Origin: Sphingomonas sp. YR710
GTDB lineage: Bacteria > Pseudomonadota > Alphaproteobacteria > Sphingomonadales > Sphingomonadaceae
Assembly (NCBI RefSeq): GCF_900101455.1
Contig: NZ_FMZJ01000001.1
Coordinates: forward strand, 186,001 to 250,000
Direction: 5' to 3'
Length of the DNA stretch: 64,000 nt
The stretch's first letter is position 1; each line of letters starts with the position of its first letter. A model generated the notes under the pieces. It saw only the letters and a program-made list of their open reading frames with translations. It was not told where the DNA came from and did not search any database. This document shows positions 9,141-16,832 of this stretch, one piece after another. A program made the position numbers and the translations under genes.

Positions 9141-10107
9141 CGCCGAGCCGCTGTGAAAGCTGGTCGCGTATGGCGGTCTCCATGAAGCCCGCCGACACGC
9201 TCGTTCGGTCAAGCGCGGCGAGGGCGGCTTCATCGAAGCCCAGAATGTCGGCCAGCAGGTTTCGCTCGGCGGACAGAGGCGAGCCGGTCTGCCGCGGATT
9301 GTCGTCGCCGAGCACGATCGGAACACCGCAGCGGTGAAAATGGCCTGCCGGATGGCTGGCGACGTCGGTTATCCCACCCGTGTACCAGTTCGATGTCGGG
9401 CAAGCTTCCACGACGATGCCGCGTGCGGCGATCTCGCGCAGCACGGCCGGATCGTCGGCGATATGCGTGCCATGTCCGATCCGGGTCACGCCGAGCAGAT
9501 CGACCGCATCGATCGCGGCGGCGGCCGGGCCTGCTTCCGCCGCATGGCAGGTCAGGCCCAGGCCGGCGGCGCGTGCGATGGCGAATGCGCCGGCATGGAC
9601 GCGCAGATCGGGATAGACAATCTCGTCCCCGGCCAGATCGAAGCCGACCACACCATTGCCGGCAAAGCGCGCGGCTGCGCGTGCCACCTGCTGGTTAGCT
9701 TCCGCGTCATGAAGCCGCAGCGAACAGACCACCGCTCCCGAGGCCATGCCGCTCGCCTGCGATCCCTGCCGCATGCCTTCGCAGACCGCGGCGATGACGC
9801 CGAGCAGGTCCATGTCGCCGCCGACATGGCTCAGCGGCCCGAAACGCAGTTCGAGATAATCCTCGCCGTCGGCCGCCGCATCCTCGACGGCTTCGCGCGC
9901 GATCCGGACCAGCGTGTCGGCGCGCGCGAAGAAGGGATAGGTCGAACCTACTTTCGCGAGATAGGCCGTCAGGTTGGAGGGGCAGGGCAGATGCAGCGCC
10001 TCCTCCCAGCCGCCCGCGGGCTCGGGCAGGCCGAGGATCGCGCCAAGCTCACGGGCCGTCGCCGGCCGGACTCGACCTTCGAGATGGGTGTGAAGATTCA
10101 GCAGCAT
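9130..10107 (-). CDS. Adenosine deaminase-family hydrolase
   Basis: The 325-residue protein has the amidohydrolase metal and catalytic motifs of adenosine deaminases: HTHLEG at residues 6-11 (two His ligands), CHAAEAG in the middle (His and catalytic Glu), RIGHGTHIADD, and LGDDNPRQTGS with the metal-binding Asp. The last motif differs slightly from the classical NTDDP form, so adenine or another purine analogue remains possible. The start MLLNLHTH gives the normal family N-terminus; the longer frame is overlap with the upstream gene. It lies 13 bases downstream of the nucleoside hydrolase in the same operon, which supports a role in purine salvage. Confidence 0.85.
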   Translation of the reverse strand: MLLNLHTHLEGRVRPATARELGAILGLPEPAGGWEEALHLPCPSNLTAYLAKVGSTYPFFARADTLVRIAREAVEDAAADGEDYLELRFGPLSHVGGDMDLLGVIAAVCEGMRQGSQASGMASGAVVCSLRLHDAEANQQVARAAARFAGNGVVGFDLAGDEIVYPDLRVHAGAFAIARAAGLGLTCHAAEAGPAAAAIDAVDLLGVTRIGHGTHIADDPAVLREIAARGIVVEACPTSNWYTGGITDVASHPAGHFHRCGVPIVLGDDNPRQTGSPLSAERNLLADILGFDEAALAALDRTSVSAGFMETAIRDQLSQRLGVRP

Positions 10108-10120
10108 TGCCGCGCCGCCG

Positions 10121-11107
10121 TTACCGGATCGCCGCCGCGGGGACGAAGCCGATGAGGCGATCGAGGAGGATAGGGCCGAATGGCCGGTTGGTTTCCAGCG
10201 CCACGCGCGTGCGGACTCCCGGCCGGTCGACAGGGCCCAGCCGCTGCCCGCGCAGATCGCAGATTGTCTGCCCTCTTCCCGGGCCCCGTGTCGTGTCGAC
10301 GACGATATCCACGGCAGGCGCTCGGGTCGCGCGGATGTCGCCGGTGGCGATGGCGGCCGCCAGCGGATCGTGCAAGGCGCAGCTACGCTCCCCGTAGAGA
10401 GGGACATAATAATCGAAATAGATGTCCAGCATCGCGCCGATGGCGCGCACCAGCGCGCTCGGCGCGGCGAGAAGCGCCTCGCGATCCCGATCGTAAAGCC
10501 GGTTTTCCAGCGTGATATCGAGCGGCACGAGCATGATGTCCCAATCCGCTGCGATGAGCGCCGCCGCCGCTTCTGGGTCATTGCCCAGATTGGCTTCGGC
10601 CACCGCGCTGATATTGCCTGGAACCAGCGCCGCGCCGCCCATCGTCGTCACCCGACGAATGCGTCGTGGCAGATCGGGATCGCGCTTCAGCGCCATCGCG
10701 ATATTGGTGGTCGGCCCGACAGTCACGATCGAAAGGGTGTCGCCATGCTTGCGGGCAAGATCGATCAGCAAGTCGGCGGCGTCGCATGGTTCTGCCTGAC
10801 GCGGTGCGGGCGGCAATGCCACCTCGCCTATCCCGTTTTGCCCGTGGATCCAGGGCACGCCGCCTGCGAACGTGCCGGCAAGCGGATCATGCGCGCCGAC
10901 CGCAACCGGCACGTCATCGCGCCCGGCCAGATGCAACAGATCGAGCGTGTTCCGGGCGGCCTGCGCGGCGCTGACATTGCCGCTGACCGTGCCTACGCCG
11001 ACGAGATCGATACAAGGGGATGCCAGCAGGAAGGCGAGCGCCATCGAATCGTCGATACCGGTGTCGCAATCGAAATAGACCGGCCATGGTCGCGCGGCGT
11101 CGTTCAA
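10121..11107 (-). CDS. Nucleoside hydrolase (inosine/uridine-preferring type)
   Basis: The N-terminal DCDTGIDDSMAL is the calcium-binding aspartate cluster of nucleoside hydrolases, which cleave ribonucleosides into base and ribose. Further family segments are TVSGN, VGPTTNIAMAL and HDPLAAA near the C-terminus (catalytic His-Asp). The length of about 328 residues fits. I place the start at a TTG that overlaps the stop of the transporter gene (TTGA) behind GGAGA; an in-frame ATG at 11137 inside the transporter gene is the alternative. The position between a permease and a deaminase indicates uptake and breakdown of purine nucleosides. Confidence 0.87.
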   Translation of the reverse strand: MNDAARPWPVYFDCDTGIDDSMALAFLLASPCIDLVGVGTVSGNVSAAQAARNTLDLLHLAGRDDVPVAVGAHDPLAGTFAGGVPWIHGQNGIGEVALPPAPRQAEPCDAADLLIDLARKHGDTLSIVTVGPTTNIAMALKRDPDLPRRIRRVTTMGGAALVPGNISAVAEANLGNDPEAAAALIAADWDIMLVPLDITLENRLYDRDREALLAAPSALVRAIGAMLDIYFDYYVPLYGERSCALHDPLAAAIATGDIRATRAPAVDIVVDTTRGPGRGQTICDLRGQRLGPVDRPGVRTRVALETNRPFGPILLDRLIGFVPAAAIR

Positions 11108-12534
11108 ATATCGTCTCCAGCAAGCGGCTTCATACAAAGGCTGGAAGCCAGAGCGAGGACCGTCAACCCGCAGGCGATCCAGAGCGCCGTACGATAGCCC
11201 CCGCCCGTTGCGAGGGCACAGAACGGGGCGACGACGGCTATACCCAGATTGACGCCGATGCCGAAGGCTGCGCCATTGAGGCCCGGCAATGCCGCCGGGG
11301 CGTCTTCAGGCGAGAGCAACACGCCAAGACCGTTCAACATGGTCAACGCCAGCCCGTTATAGGTGAGGCCGAGCGCTGCGATCGCCATCATCACGATCAG
11401 CGGATGTGCCATCTGCGTCGCGATCGTGACGAGCAAGGCAAGGCTTGCGATCAGGCCGTAGCGGAGGATTCTGATCCACCCGGCATGCCCGCCTAGCCAG
11501 CCCGCGAACGGCGCCGCAAGCACACCGACGAACGCCGCCGGTGAGAGAAAGATCAAGGCTGCGGTGGCGCTGTCATAACCGAAACCGGCCCGCACATCCT
11601 GACTCAACAGGACGATCGTGAAATTGATGACGGGGAATATCCCGGCCAAAGTCAGCAATGTCGTCGCCAGCACCGGCCAGATCTGCCGCGACCTGAGATG
11701 ACGGGTGGCAATGAGCGGCGTCTCGCCTCGCGCTTCGACTCGCCAGAATGCGAGAATGGCGATTGCCGCGCCCCCGAGCCAGCCAAGCGCGCCGATACTC
11801 GCCCATCCAGCAGCAGCGCCCTGCGTGACGAAGAAGCTCGTGCTGATCAGGCCGATCGACAATGTCGCGGCACCCGGCCAGTCCATTCGACCGGAATCGC
11901 TCCAGGGCCGGTCGCGCGGCACCACCAGCAAGGTTGCCGGAAGGGCGACCAGCCCGACCAGCAGGACGGCCACGAAGACCGATCGGACCCCGAAATTCTG
12001 GGCAAGCAGTCCGCCGATATAACCATCGATACCGGCGGCCCCGCCGCAAATCGCGGTGAGGAGGCCGAGCGTCGGACCGAACGCCTCTTTTCGCAAGGCT
12101 TCCCGCAGCAGGATATAGGCGAGCTGGAATGCTGCGCTCGTACATCCCTGGAGGACCCTGCCGACCAACAGCACGGGCAGGTTCGTTGCGACGATGCACA
12201 GCAAGGTGCCACAAGCGAGAAGGACGAGCACCATGATGAGGCAGCGTCGGCGCCCGATAAAATCGCTCCACCGGCTGAGAACTACGCCGGCAATCCCCCC
12301 GGCCAGGAAGAAAAGCGATGAAACCCAGCTGATACGATCAATACTCTCGCCCAGCTCCGCCGCCAGAGCCGGCAGGACAGGCGTGATCATGGTCGCATTC
12401 AGCTGATAGGACAGGACGGCGAGGGTCAGCGAGGCGACCAGCGCGGCCGCCTTCATACCGCGCAACGGTTCGCCGGGAACCATTATGGCATGCGGCTCGG
12501 CGAACGAAGCCGGCAGAATGGCGAGGTCGGCCAT
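11104..12534 (-). CDS. MFS transporter, probable nucleoside permease
   Basis: A 476-residue major facilitator with about 12-14 hydrophobic helices. The loop between helices 2 and 3 reads VVLSRWSDFIGRRRCLI, the MFS motif A form. It is the first gene of a three-gene minus-strand operon, overlapping the nucleoside hydrolase. That context suggests import of nucleosides, but DHA2-like exporters look similar, so the substrate is inferred. An internal Met at about residue 27 (MKAAALVASLT) would give a shorter, more typical N-terminus. Confidence 0.8.
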   Translation of the reverse strand: MADLAILPASFAEPHAIMVPGEPLRGMKAAALVASLTLAVLSYQLNATMITPVLPALAAELGESIDRISWVSSLFFLAGGIAGVVLSRWSDFIGRRRCLIMVLVLLACGTLLCIVATNLPVLLVGRVLQGCTSAAFQLAYILLREALRKEAFGPTLGLLTAICGGAAGIDGYIGGLLAQNFGVRSVFVAVLLVGLVALPATLLVVPRDRPWSDSGRMDWPGAATLSIGLISTSFFVTQGAAAGWASIGALGWLGGAAIAILAFWRVEARGETPLIATRHLRSRQIWPVLATTLLTLAGIFPVINFTIVLLSQDVRAGFGYDSATAALIFLSPAAFVGVLAAPFAGWLGGHAGWIRILRYGLIASLALLVTIATQMAHPLIVMMAIAALGLTYNGLALTMLNGLGVLLSPEDAPAALPGLNGAAFGIGVNLGIAVVAPFCALATGGGYRTALWIACGLTVLALASSLCMKPLAGDDI

Positions 12535-12767
12535 AGACTCAGCGCCTCGAACGGATTTCAGCGCGGATCGTCGTCACACGTCGCATATGCCCCCGCTTGC
12601 ATCTACCCGGTATATCCCGGTCTTTCCCGATCCTCCCTCTGGCCCCGTTGCGCCACTTGTCGGGCGATGCTCGGCCTTTCGCTATGCGAATGTCAATGGA
12701 CTCATAGGGGCCGGCGAGACGGAGGCGCTCTTGTGAACGGCATCGGCAATATGCCGAACGATCAACG

Positions 12768-13166
12768 TCAGCTGGACAGCAGCGGGTAGAGGACGCGCCG
12801 CTCCTCTTCGATCCGGGCCCGCATCGAATTGCGCATCGCCAATGATGCGCGGCAATATCCCGGCCAGTCTTCGACGATCTTCTCGATCGTCCATTCGTTG
12901 ACATGCCGTGCCGAATATTGCCGCAGTTCGACACCGATAGCCTTCAGCTTCAGCAGTTGTTCGCGTTCCGCGCCGTCCGCGCCGCTCAGAAGAGCGCGGT
13001 AAACGTTGCTTTCAATGATGTCGGATCGCCGCCTGCTCGCCTGGCTCAATCGCCACCGCACGCCCGTCAATTGAACGCGATCGGGCATCTCGAAACTGGT
13101 CAATAGTTCCAGCTCATCGATCCATGCGACGATTTCCGCATGGGCATCCCGGAGCTCGGCAAGCAT
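12768..13166 (-). CDS. Hypothetical helical protein, possibly hemerythrin-like
   Basis: The 132-residue product is predicted almost entirely helical. Spaced His, Glu and Tyr residues (H9, H88, and a C-terminal ERRVLYPLL) recall the HHE/hemerythrin-type four-helix bundle, where they would bind a di-iron centre. The match is not good enough to name it. It stands alone, with about 230 bases downstream to the MFS gene start and about 170 bases upstream to a small plus-strand gene. Sphingomonads carry many small proteins of this kind. Confidence 0.6.
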   Translation of the reverse strand: MLAELRDAHAEIVAWIDELELLTSFEMPDRVQLTGVRWRLSQASRRRSDIIESNVYRALLSGADGAEREQLLKLKAIGVELRQYSARHVNEWTIEKIVEDWPGYCRASLAMRNSMRARIEEERRVLYPLLSS

Positions 13167-13335
13167 GGCTTCGTCTCCAACTACGCAACATTACTTATCT
13201 TCGAGTTACTTCAACGCGTGTGGCAAACGAGATCAGTCGACACATGCGAATCAATTCAACAGTGCTACTATCGCGCTGCAGCAATCATTCTAACCGAACA
13301 TTTTTGACGATCCAGCAGTTTGTCGGAGGTCGCGT

Positions 13336-13569
13336 ATGATGCATTTGCGTTGGGATGTGGCGGCCGTTCTCGTGCGTCGGCGGGGAAGGCGCGACAGGCC
13401 ATCGGAATTGGAGCATCGTGAAGGCGTGCTGGCAGCGCTGATCGACCATGTCGTGAAGCGGCCTGTCGCGGAACAGCGCGATTATCTGATCTATGCGGAT
13501 GGCCGTGCCGAACCGCTGGACGTCACCAATATTCACCAAATGCGGTGCCGACCGGATTTTCCTGGCTGA
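13336..13569 (+). CDS. Small hypothetical protein (77 aa)
   Basis: A short frame with a strong ribosome-binding site, GGAGG, six bases before the first ATG. The protein is basic in the first half and ends with YLIYADGRAEPLDVTNIHQM, which reads like a folded beta segment, not a random frame. There is no overlapping gene on the other strand. It is divergent from the 132-residue helical protein and convergent with the FadL-type gene. No function can be given. Confidence 0.55.
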   Translation: MMHLRWDVAAVLVRRRGRRDRPSELEHREGVLAALIDHVVKRPVAEQRDYLIYADGRAEPLDVTNIHQMRCRPDFPG

Positions 13570-13627
13570 ACAATCCGGGCTGTTCGGATGCTATCGTCCT
13601 CGTCGCAAATCGCGGATCGGGTGAGCC

Positions 13628-14926
13628 CTAGAAGCTGAAGCGCCCACCCAATCCCAGGACGATGGCATGTGCGCTGGCCAGTCGGCCGTTGGTGATGACC
13701 GGGGTCGCCACCGGGCTGCCCTCGAACGCGATCGTCTGGCGATCGACGCTCGAATGATCGAAGATGATATATTCGGCGGCGGCGTCGATGGTGATCGTGC
13801 GGGATATGCGATGGCTCGCGCCGGTGGTGACCGCGGTGCGGTTGGCATCGGGGACGTTCGGATCGCGGCGGCCGTCCTGGGTGGGCGTCTCGTCGCGATA
13901 GGCGCCGACGCGCAAAGTCCAGTCGGGCGAGATCGCCCAGTCGGCCCCGCCGGCAATCATCCAGGTGTTGCGATACTCCTCGGGCACGAACGCGCCTGCC
14001 GGCAGAGACAGTCGGATCCGATCGAATTTCTTCCATCCGAAGCGGATCGCTTGCAGATTGAGCGTCACCGCATCGGTAGCCTTGAAGCGGACGCCGGCAA
14101 TCGCCTGCCACGGGGTGCGGAAATTGGCGGTGGTATGGATGGTGCCATTAGAGCCGGCCAGCGGGCCGAGCAGTCCGGCAATCTCCAGCGTGCCGTGGTA
14201 GGTGTGCCGGATCGCCGATTTGTAGCTGATCCCGGCCGTAAGGCGTGGCGTCACGAGCTGGGCACCTGCGCTCCAGCCGAAATCGACGCCGTCGCCCTTC
14301 AGCGCCTGTGTTCCGTCGGGCAGCGCCGGCGAGAGGTTGGGCAGTTCCTTCTGGAGGGTCGCATCGGAATATTCGACGTTGAGCGCACCACCGACCCGGA
14401 TCATCTCGGTGACCTTGATGCCGATCGATGGCTGGATGTCGATCGTCAGCAGACGCGTCCGATCGGCGATATAGCGGGTCCAGCTGTTCGAATGATAATC
14501 GGTGGTGAAGCTGAACGGTGAGGAAAAGGCCAGACCGACCGCGATACGATCGGTGATCGGCACGGCGATCGCGCCCGAGGGCAGCAGGCCGGTGCGGGCG
14601 GGGTTATGTGGATTGGGATCGCCGCCGACGGGGGCCGTCGGCTGGCCGGGGCGCGTGATCAGCGTCGCATTGTCGCGGACATTGGCGCGGGGCACGATCA
14701 GCGCGGCCCCGAACGCGGCGCTGATATGGTCGGAGCCGGCAATCGCCGCCGGATTCCACCACAGGGATTCGGGGCCCTGATCGGCGGCTTCGCCCGAAAA
14801 GGCGCGACCCGCGCCTTTGATCGACTGCTCGTTGAGATAGAAGCTCGTGGCGCCCGCCGGGGCGCTGAGCGCCACACAAAAGGGAAGGCCCAGCCATACG
14901 ATGGCCTTGCTGCGGAAATTGCCCAT
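13628..14926 (-). CDS. Outer-membrane transporter of the FadL/OmpP1/TodX family
   Basis: The mature protein begins TSFYLNEQSIKGAGRAFSG after a signal peptide (WLGLPFCVALSAPAGA), the typical FadL N-terminus that plugs the barrel. NPAAIA follows, the usual NPA motif. The 432 residues fit a 14-strand barrel, and the chain ends in Phe (GGRFSF), as the barrel assembly machinery prefers. These channels bring hydrophobic compounds (long-chain fatty acids, aromatic hydrocarbons) across the outer membrane. The start MGNFRSK is behind AGAGGGGG; the longer frame runs into the divergent promoter region. The ligand is unknown. Confidence 0.88.
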   Translation of the reverse strand: MGNFRSKAIVWLGLPFCVALSAPAGATSFYLNEQSIKGAGRAFSGEAADQGPESLWWNPAAIAGSDHISAAFGAALIVPRANVRDNATLITRPGQPTAPVGGDPNPHNPARTGLLPSGAIAVPITDRIAVGLAFSSPFSFTTDYHSNSWTRYIADRTRLLTIDIQPSIGIKVTEMIRVGGALNVEYSDATLQKELPNLSPALPDGTQALKGDGVDFGWSAGAQLVTPRLTAGISYKSAIRHTYHGTLEIAGLLGPLAGSNGTIHTTANFRTPWQAIAGVRFKATDAVTLNLQAIRFGWKKFDRIRLSLPAGAFVPEEYRNTWMIAGGADWAISPDWTLRVGAYRDETPTQDGRRDPNVPDANRTAVTTGASHRISRTITIDAAAEYIIFDHSSVDRQTIAFEGSPVATPVITNGRLASAHAIVLGLGGRFSF

Positions 14927-15044
14927 CGAGATCCCCCTCTTTACGATTTGATCATATGATATGCTGATCACGGGATGCGTACCAGACAAGTCTGGACAAA
15001 GGCTTGACGAAGAATGCACATCGTCGGGAGGGGGAGATCGAAAC

Positions 15045-16832
15045 ATGCAGGTGCGTTTCTGGGGGACGCGAGGATCGCTGGCGAAGCCTGGGCCGTCGAC
15101 GATCCGCTATGGGGGCAATACGTCCTGCGTCGAGATCACGTCTGCCGGTGGCACGCGGCTGATCATCGATTGCGGAACGGGCGGGCACGATCTGGCGCAG
15201 GCGATCATGGCCGAGGGGCGGCCGTCGCGTGGTCACATGCTGATCAGCCACACCCATTGGGATCATATCCAGGGCATACCGTTCTTCACCCCCTTCTTCG
15301 TGCCCGGCCACGAATGGGATCTCTACGCGCCGCAGGGCTTCGACGAGTCGCTGCGCGAGGCGCTCGCCGGGCAGATGGAATATACCTATTTCCCGGTGAC
15401 GCTCGACGCGTTCGGCGGCAAGGTTCGCTATCACAATCTCGGCGAAGGCAGCTTCGCGATCGACGATATGACGATTCACACGCGCTATCTGAATCATCCG
15501 GCGCTGACCCTTGCGTTCCGGATCGAATGCGGTGGCGCTGCTCTGGTCTATGCCTGCGATCATGAGCCGCATTCGCGCGACCTGGCATTGGGCCAGGATC
15601 ATGGCCATGACACGATCGCCGGCGAGGATCTGGCCCATGCCGAATTCATGCAGGACGCCGACCTGATTATCCACGACGCGCAATATCTGGCACCCGAATA
15701 TGACGCCAAGCGCGGCTGGGGCCACAGCACCGTCGAATATGCGCTGACCATCGGCCGCACGGCGCGCGCGCGCAAGCTGGCGCTTACCCATCATGATCCG
15801 CTGCGCAACGACGATGCCGTTGACACGATGATGGCTGCGCTGCGGGGACGGATGATCGCAGGCGATCCGGATCTGTTTGCTGCGGCCGAAGGCATGGTGA
15901 TCGATCTCACGCCCTCGGGCGATCCCGATCGCCATCCCACCACGACGAAGAATGCCGCCAGCGCGATCCGCGACGGGAATGTCGTGGGGACCCCATCGCT
16001 GCTGCTGATCGCATCGGACGCCGGCATCATCGATCGGATCCGCCGCGCCGTCGTCAACGAACCCATCCTGTTGCACCACGCGGCGGACGCCAATGCAGCG
16101 ATCGATCTGGCGCGGCGCCATCCCGCGATGCTGATCGCCGAGGCCGGGCTGGCGGGCCTCGATCAGGCGCTCGCGCGGATCCACACGCCCGATCTCCCGC
16201 TGATGCTGATCGGCGGCAAGGCGGCTGGCGCGCCAGATGCGGTCGATCGGCTCGATGAGCCCTGGTCGGTTGAATATGCCCGCACTCGCATTCGCACCTG
16301 GCTGTTGCGGACCGAACCGCTGTGGGCGCGTCCGCCGATGCCGGTCGACGAGGATCTAAGGATCGAGGCGCTGCATGCGCTCGACATCCTGGATACGCCA
16401 CCCGAAGAGCGTTTCGATCGCCACACGCGGCTGGCGGCGGCGCTGCTCCACGCGCCGATATCGCTGATCACGCTGATCGATTCCGACCGTCAGTGGTTCA
16501 AATCCTGTTTTGGCACATGCCTCGAACAGACCCCTCGCGAGGTGAGCTTCTGCGCGCATGCCGTTGCCGCGCGGGCGACGCTGGTGATTTCCGATATGTT
16601 GCTCGATGCGCGCTTCCGCGAACATCCTCTGGTTGTCTCCGATCCGCACGTTCGCTTCTATGCGGGCGCGGTGATCTATGCGCCGGGCGGGCAGCCGATC
16701 GGCACATTGTGCGTCGTCGATACGCGCCCGCACCTGATCACCGACGAACAGCGCGAACTGCTGGCCGATCTTGCGGCGATGGTCGGCGCCGAACTGGCGC
16801 GCGTGCCGGAACTGGCCCGCGACCTGCCATGA
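15045..16832 (+). CDS. MBL-fold hydrolase fused to a degenerate receiver and a GAF domain
   Basis: The 595-residue protein has three parts. Residues 1 to about 290 are a metallo-beta-lactamase-fold hydrolase with HTHWDH at 69-74, a YACDHEP metal ligand and LTHHDP near the end, closest to the RNase Z/PhnP/phosphodiesterase branch. Residues about 315-410 have the size and pattern of a response-regulator receiver but lack the phospho-acceptor Asp (LIAEAGLAG) and the switch Lys. Residues about 435-590 are a GAF domain (ALDILDTPPEERFD, SFCAHAV). The gene starts behind a GGGAGGGGGA site and its stop overlaps the cyclase start, so the two proteins are probably made together. A role in cyclic-nucleotide turnover is inferred from that coupling. 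Confidence 0.85.
   Translation: MQVRFWGTRGSLAKPGPSTIRYGGNTSCVEITSAGGTRLIIDCGTGGHDLAQAIMAEGRPSRGHMLISHTHWDHIQGIPFFTPFFVPGHEWDLYAPQGFDESLREALAGQMEYTYFPVTLDAFGGKVRYHNLGEGSFAIDDMTIHTRYLNHPALTLAFRIECGGAALVYACDHEPHSRDLALGQDHGHDTIAGEDLAHAEFMQDADLIIHDAQYLAPEYDAKRGWGHSTVEYALTIGRTARARKLALTHHDPLRNDDAVDTMMAALRGRMIAGDPDLFAAAEGMVIDLTPSGDPDRHPTTTKNAASAIRDGNVVGTPSLLLIASDAGIIDRIRRAVVNEPILLHHAADANAAIDLARRHPAMLIAEAGLAGLDQALARIHTPDLPLMLIGGKAAGAPDAVDRLDEPWSVEYARTRIRTWLLRTEPLWARPPMPVDEDLRIEALHALDILDTPPEERFDRHTRLAAALLHAPISLITLIDSDRQWFKSCFGTCLEQTPREVSFCAHAVAARATLVISDMLLDARFREHPLVVSDPHVRFYAGAVIYAPGGQPIGTLCVVDTRPHLITDEQRELLADLAAMVGAELARVPELARDLP

Noticed and set aside
7416-9326. 636-codon open frame on the minus strand
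   Set aside because: It is antisense to the molybdenum hydroxylase large subunit, whose motifs and operon overlaps are clear. Long antisense frames are expected in GC-rich DNA, and this translation shows no protein family.
12485-12736. 83-codon plus-strand frame in the gap upstream of the MFS gene
   Set aside because: It overlaps the start of the MFS gene, has no ribosome-binding site and its translation is low-complexity.
16322-16828. 169-codon N-terminal extension of the cyclase
   Set aside because: It overlaps the GAF domain of the upstream gene in another frame; the ATGA overlap at 16829 gives the natural start.
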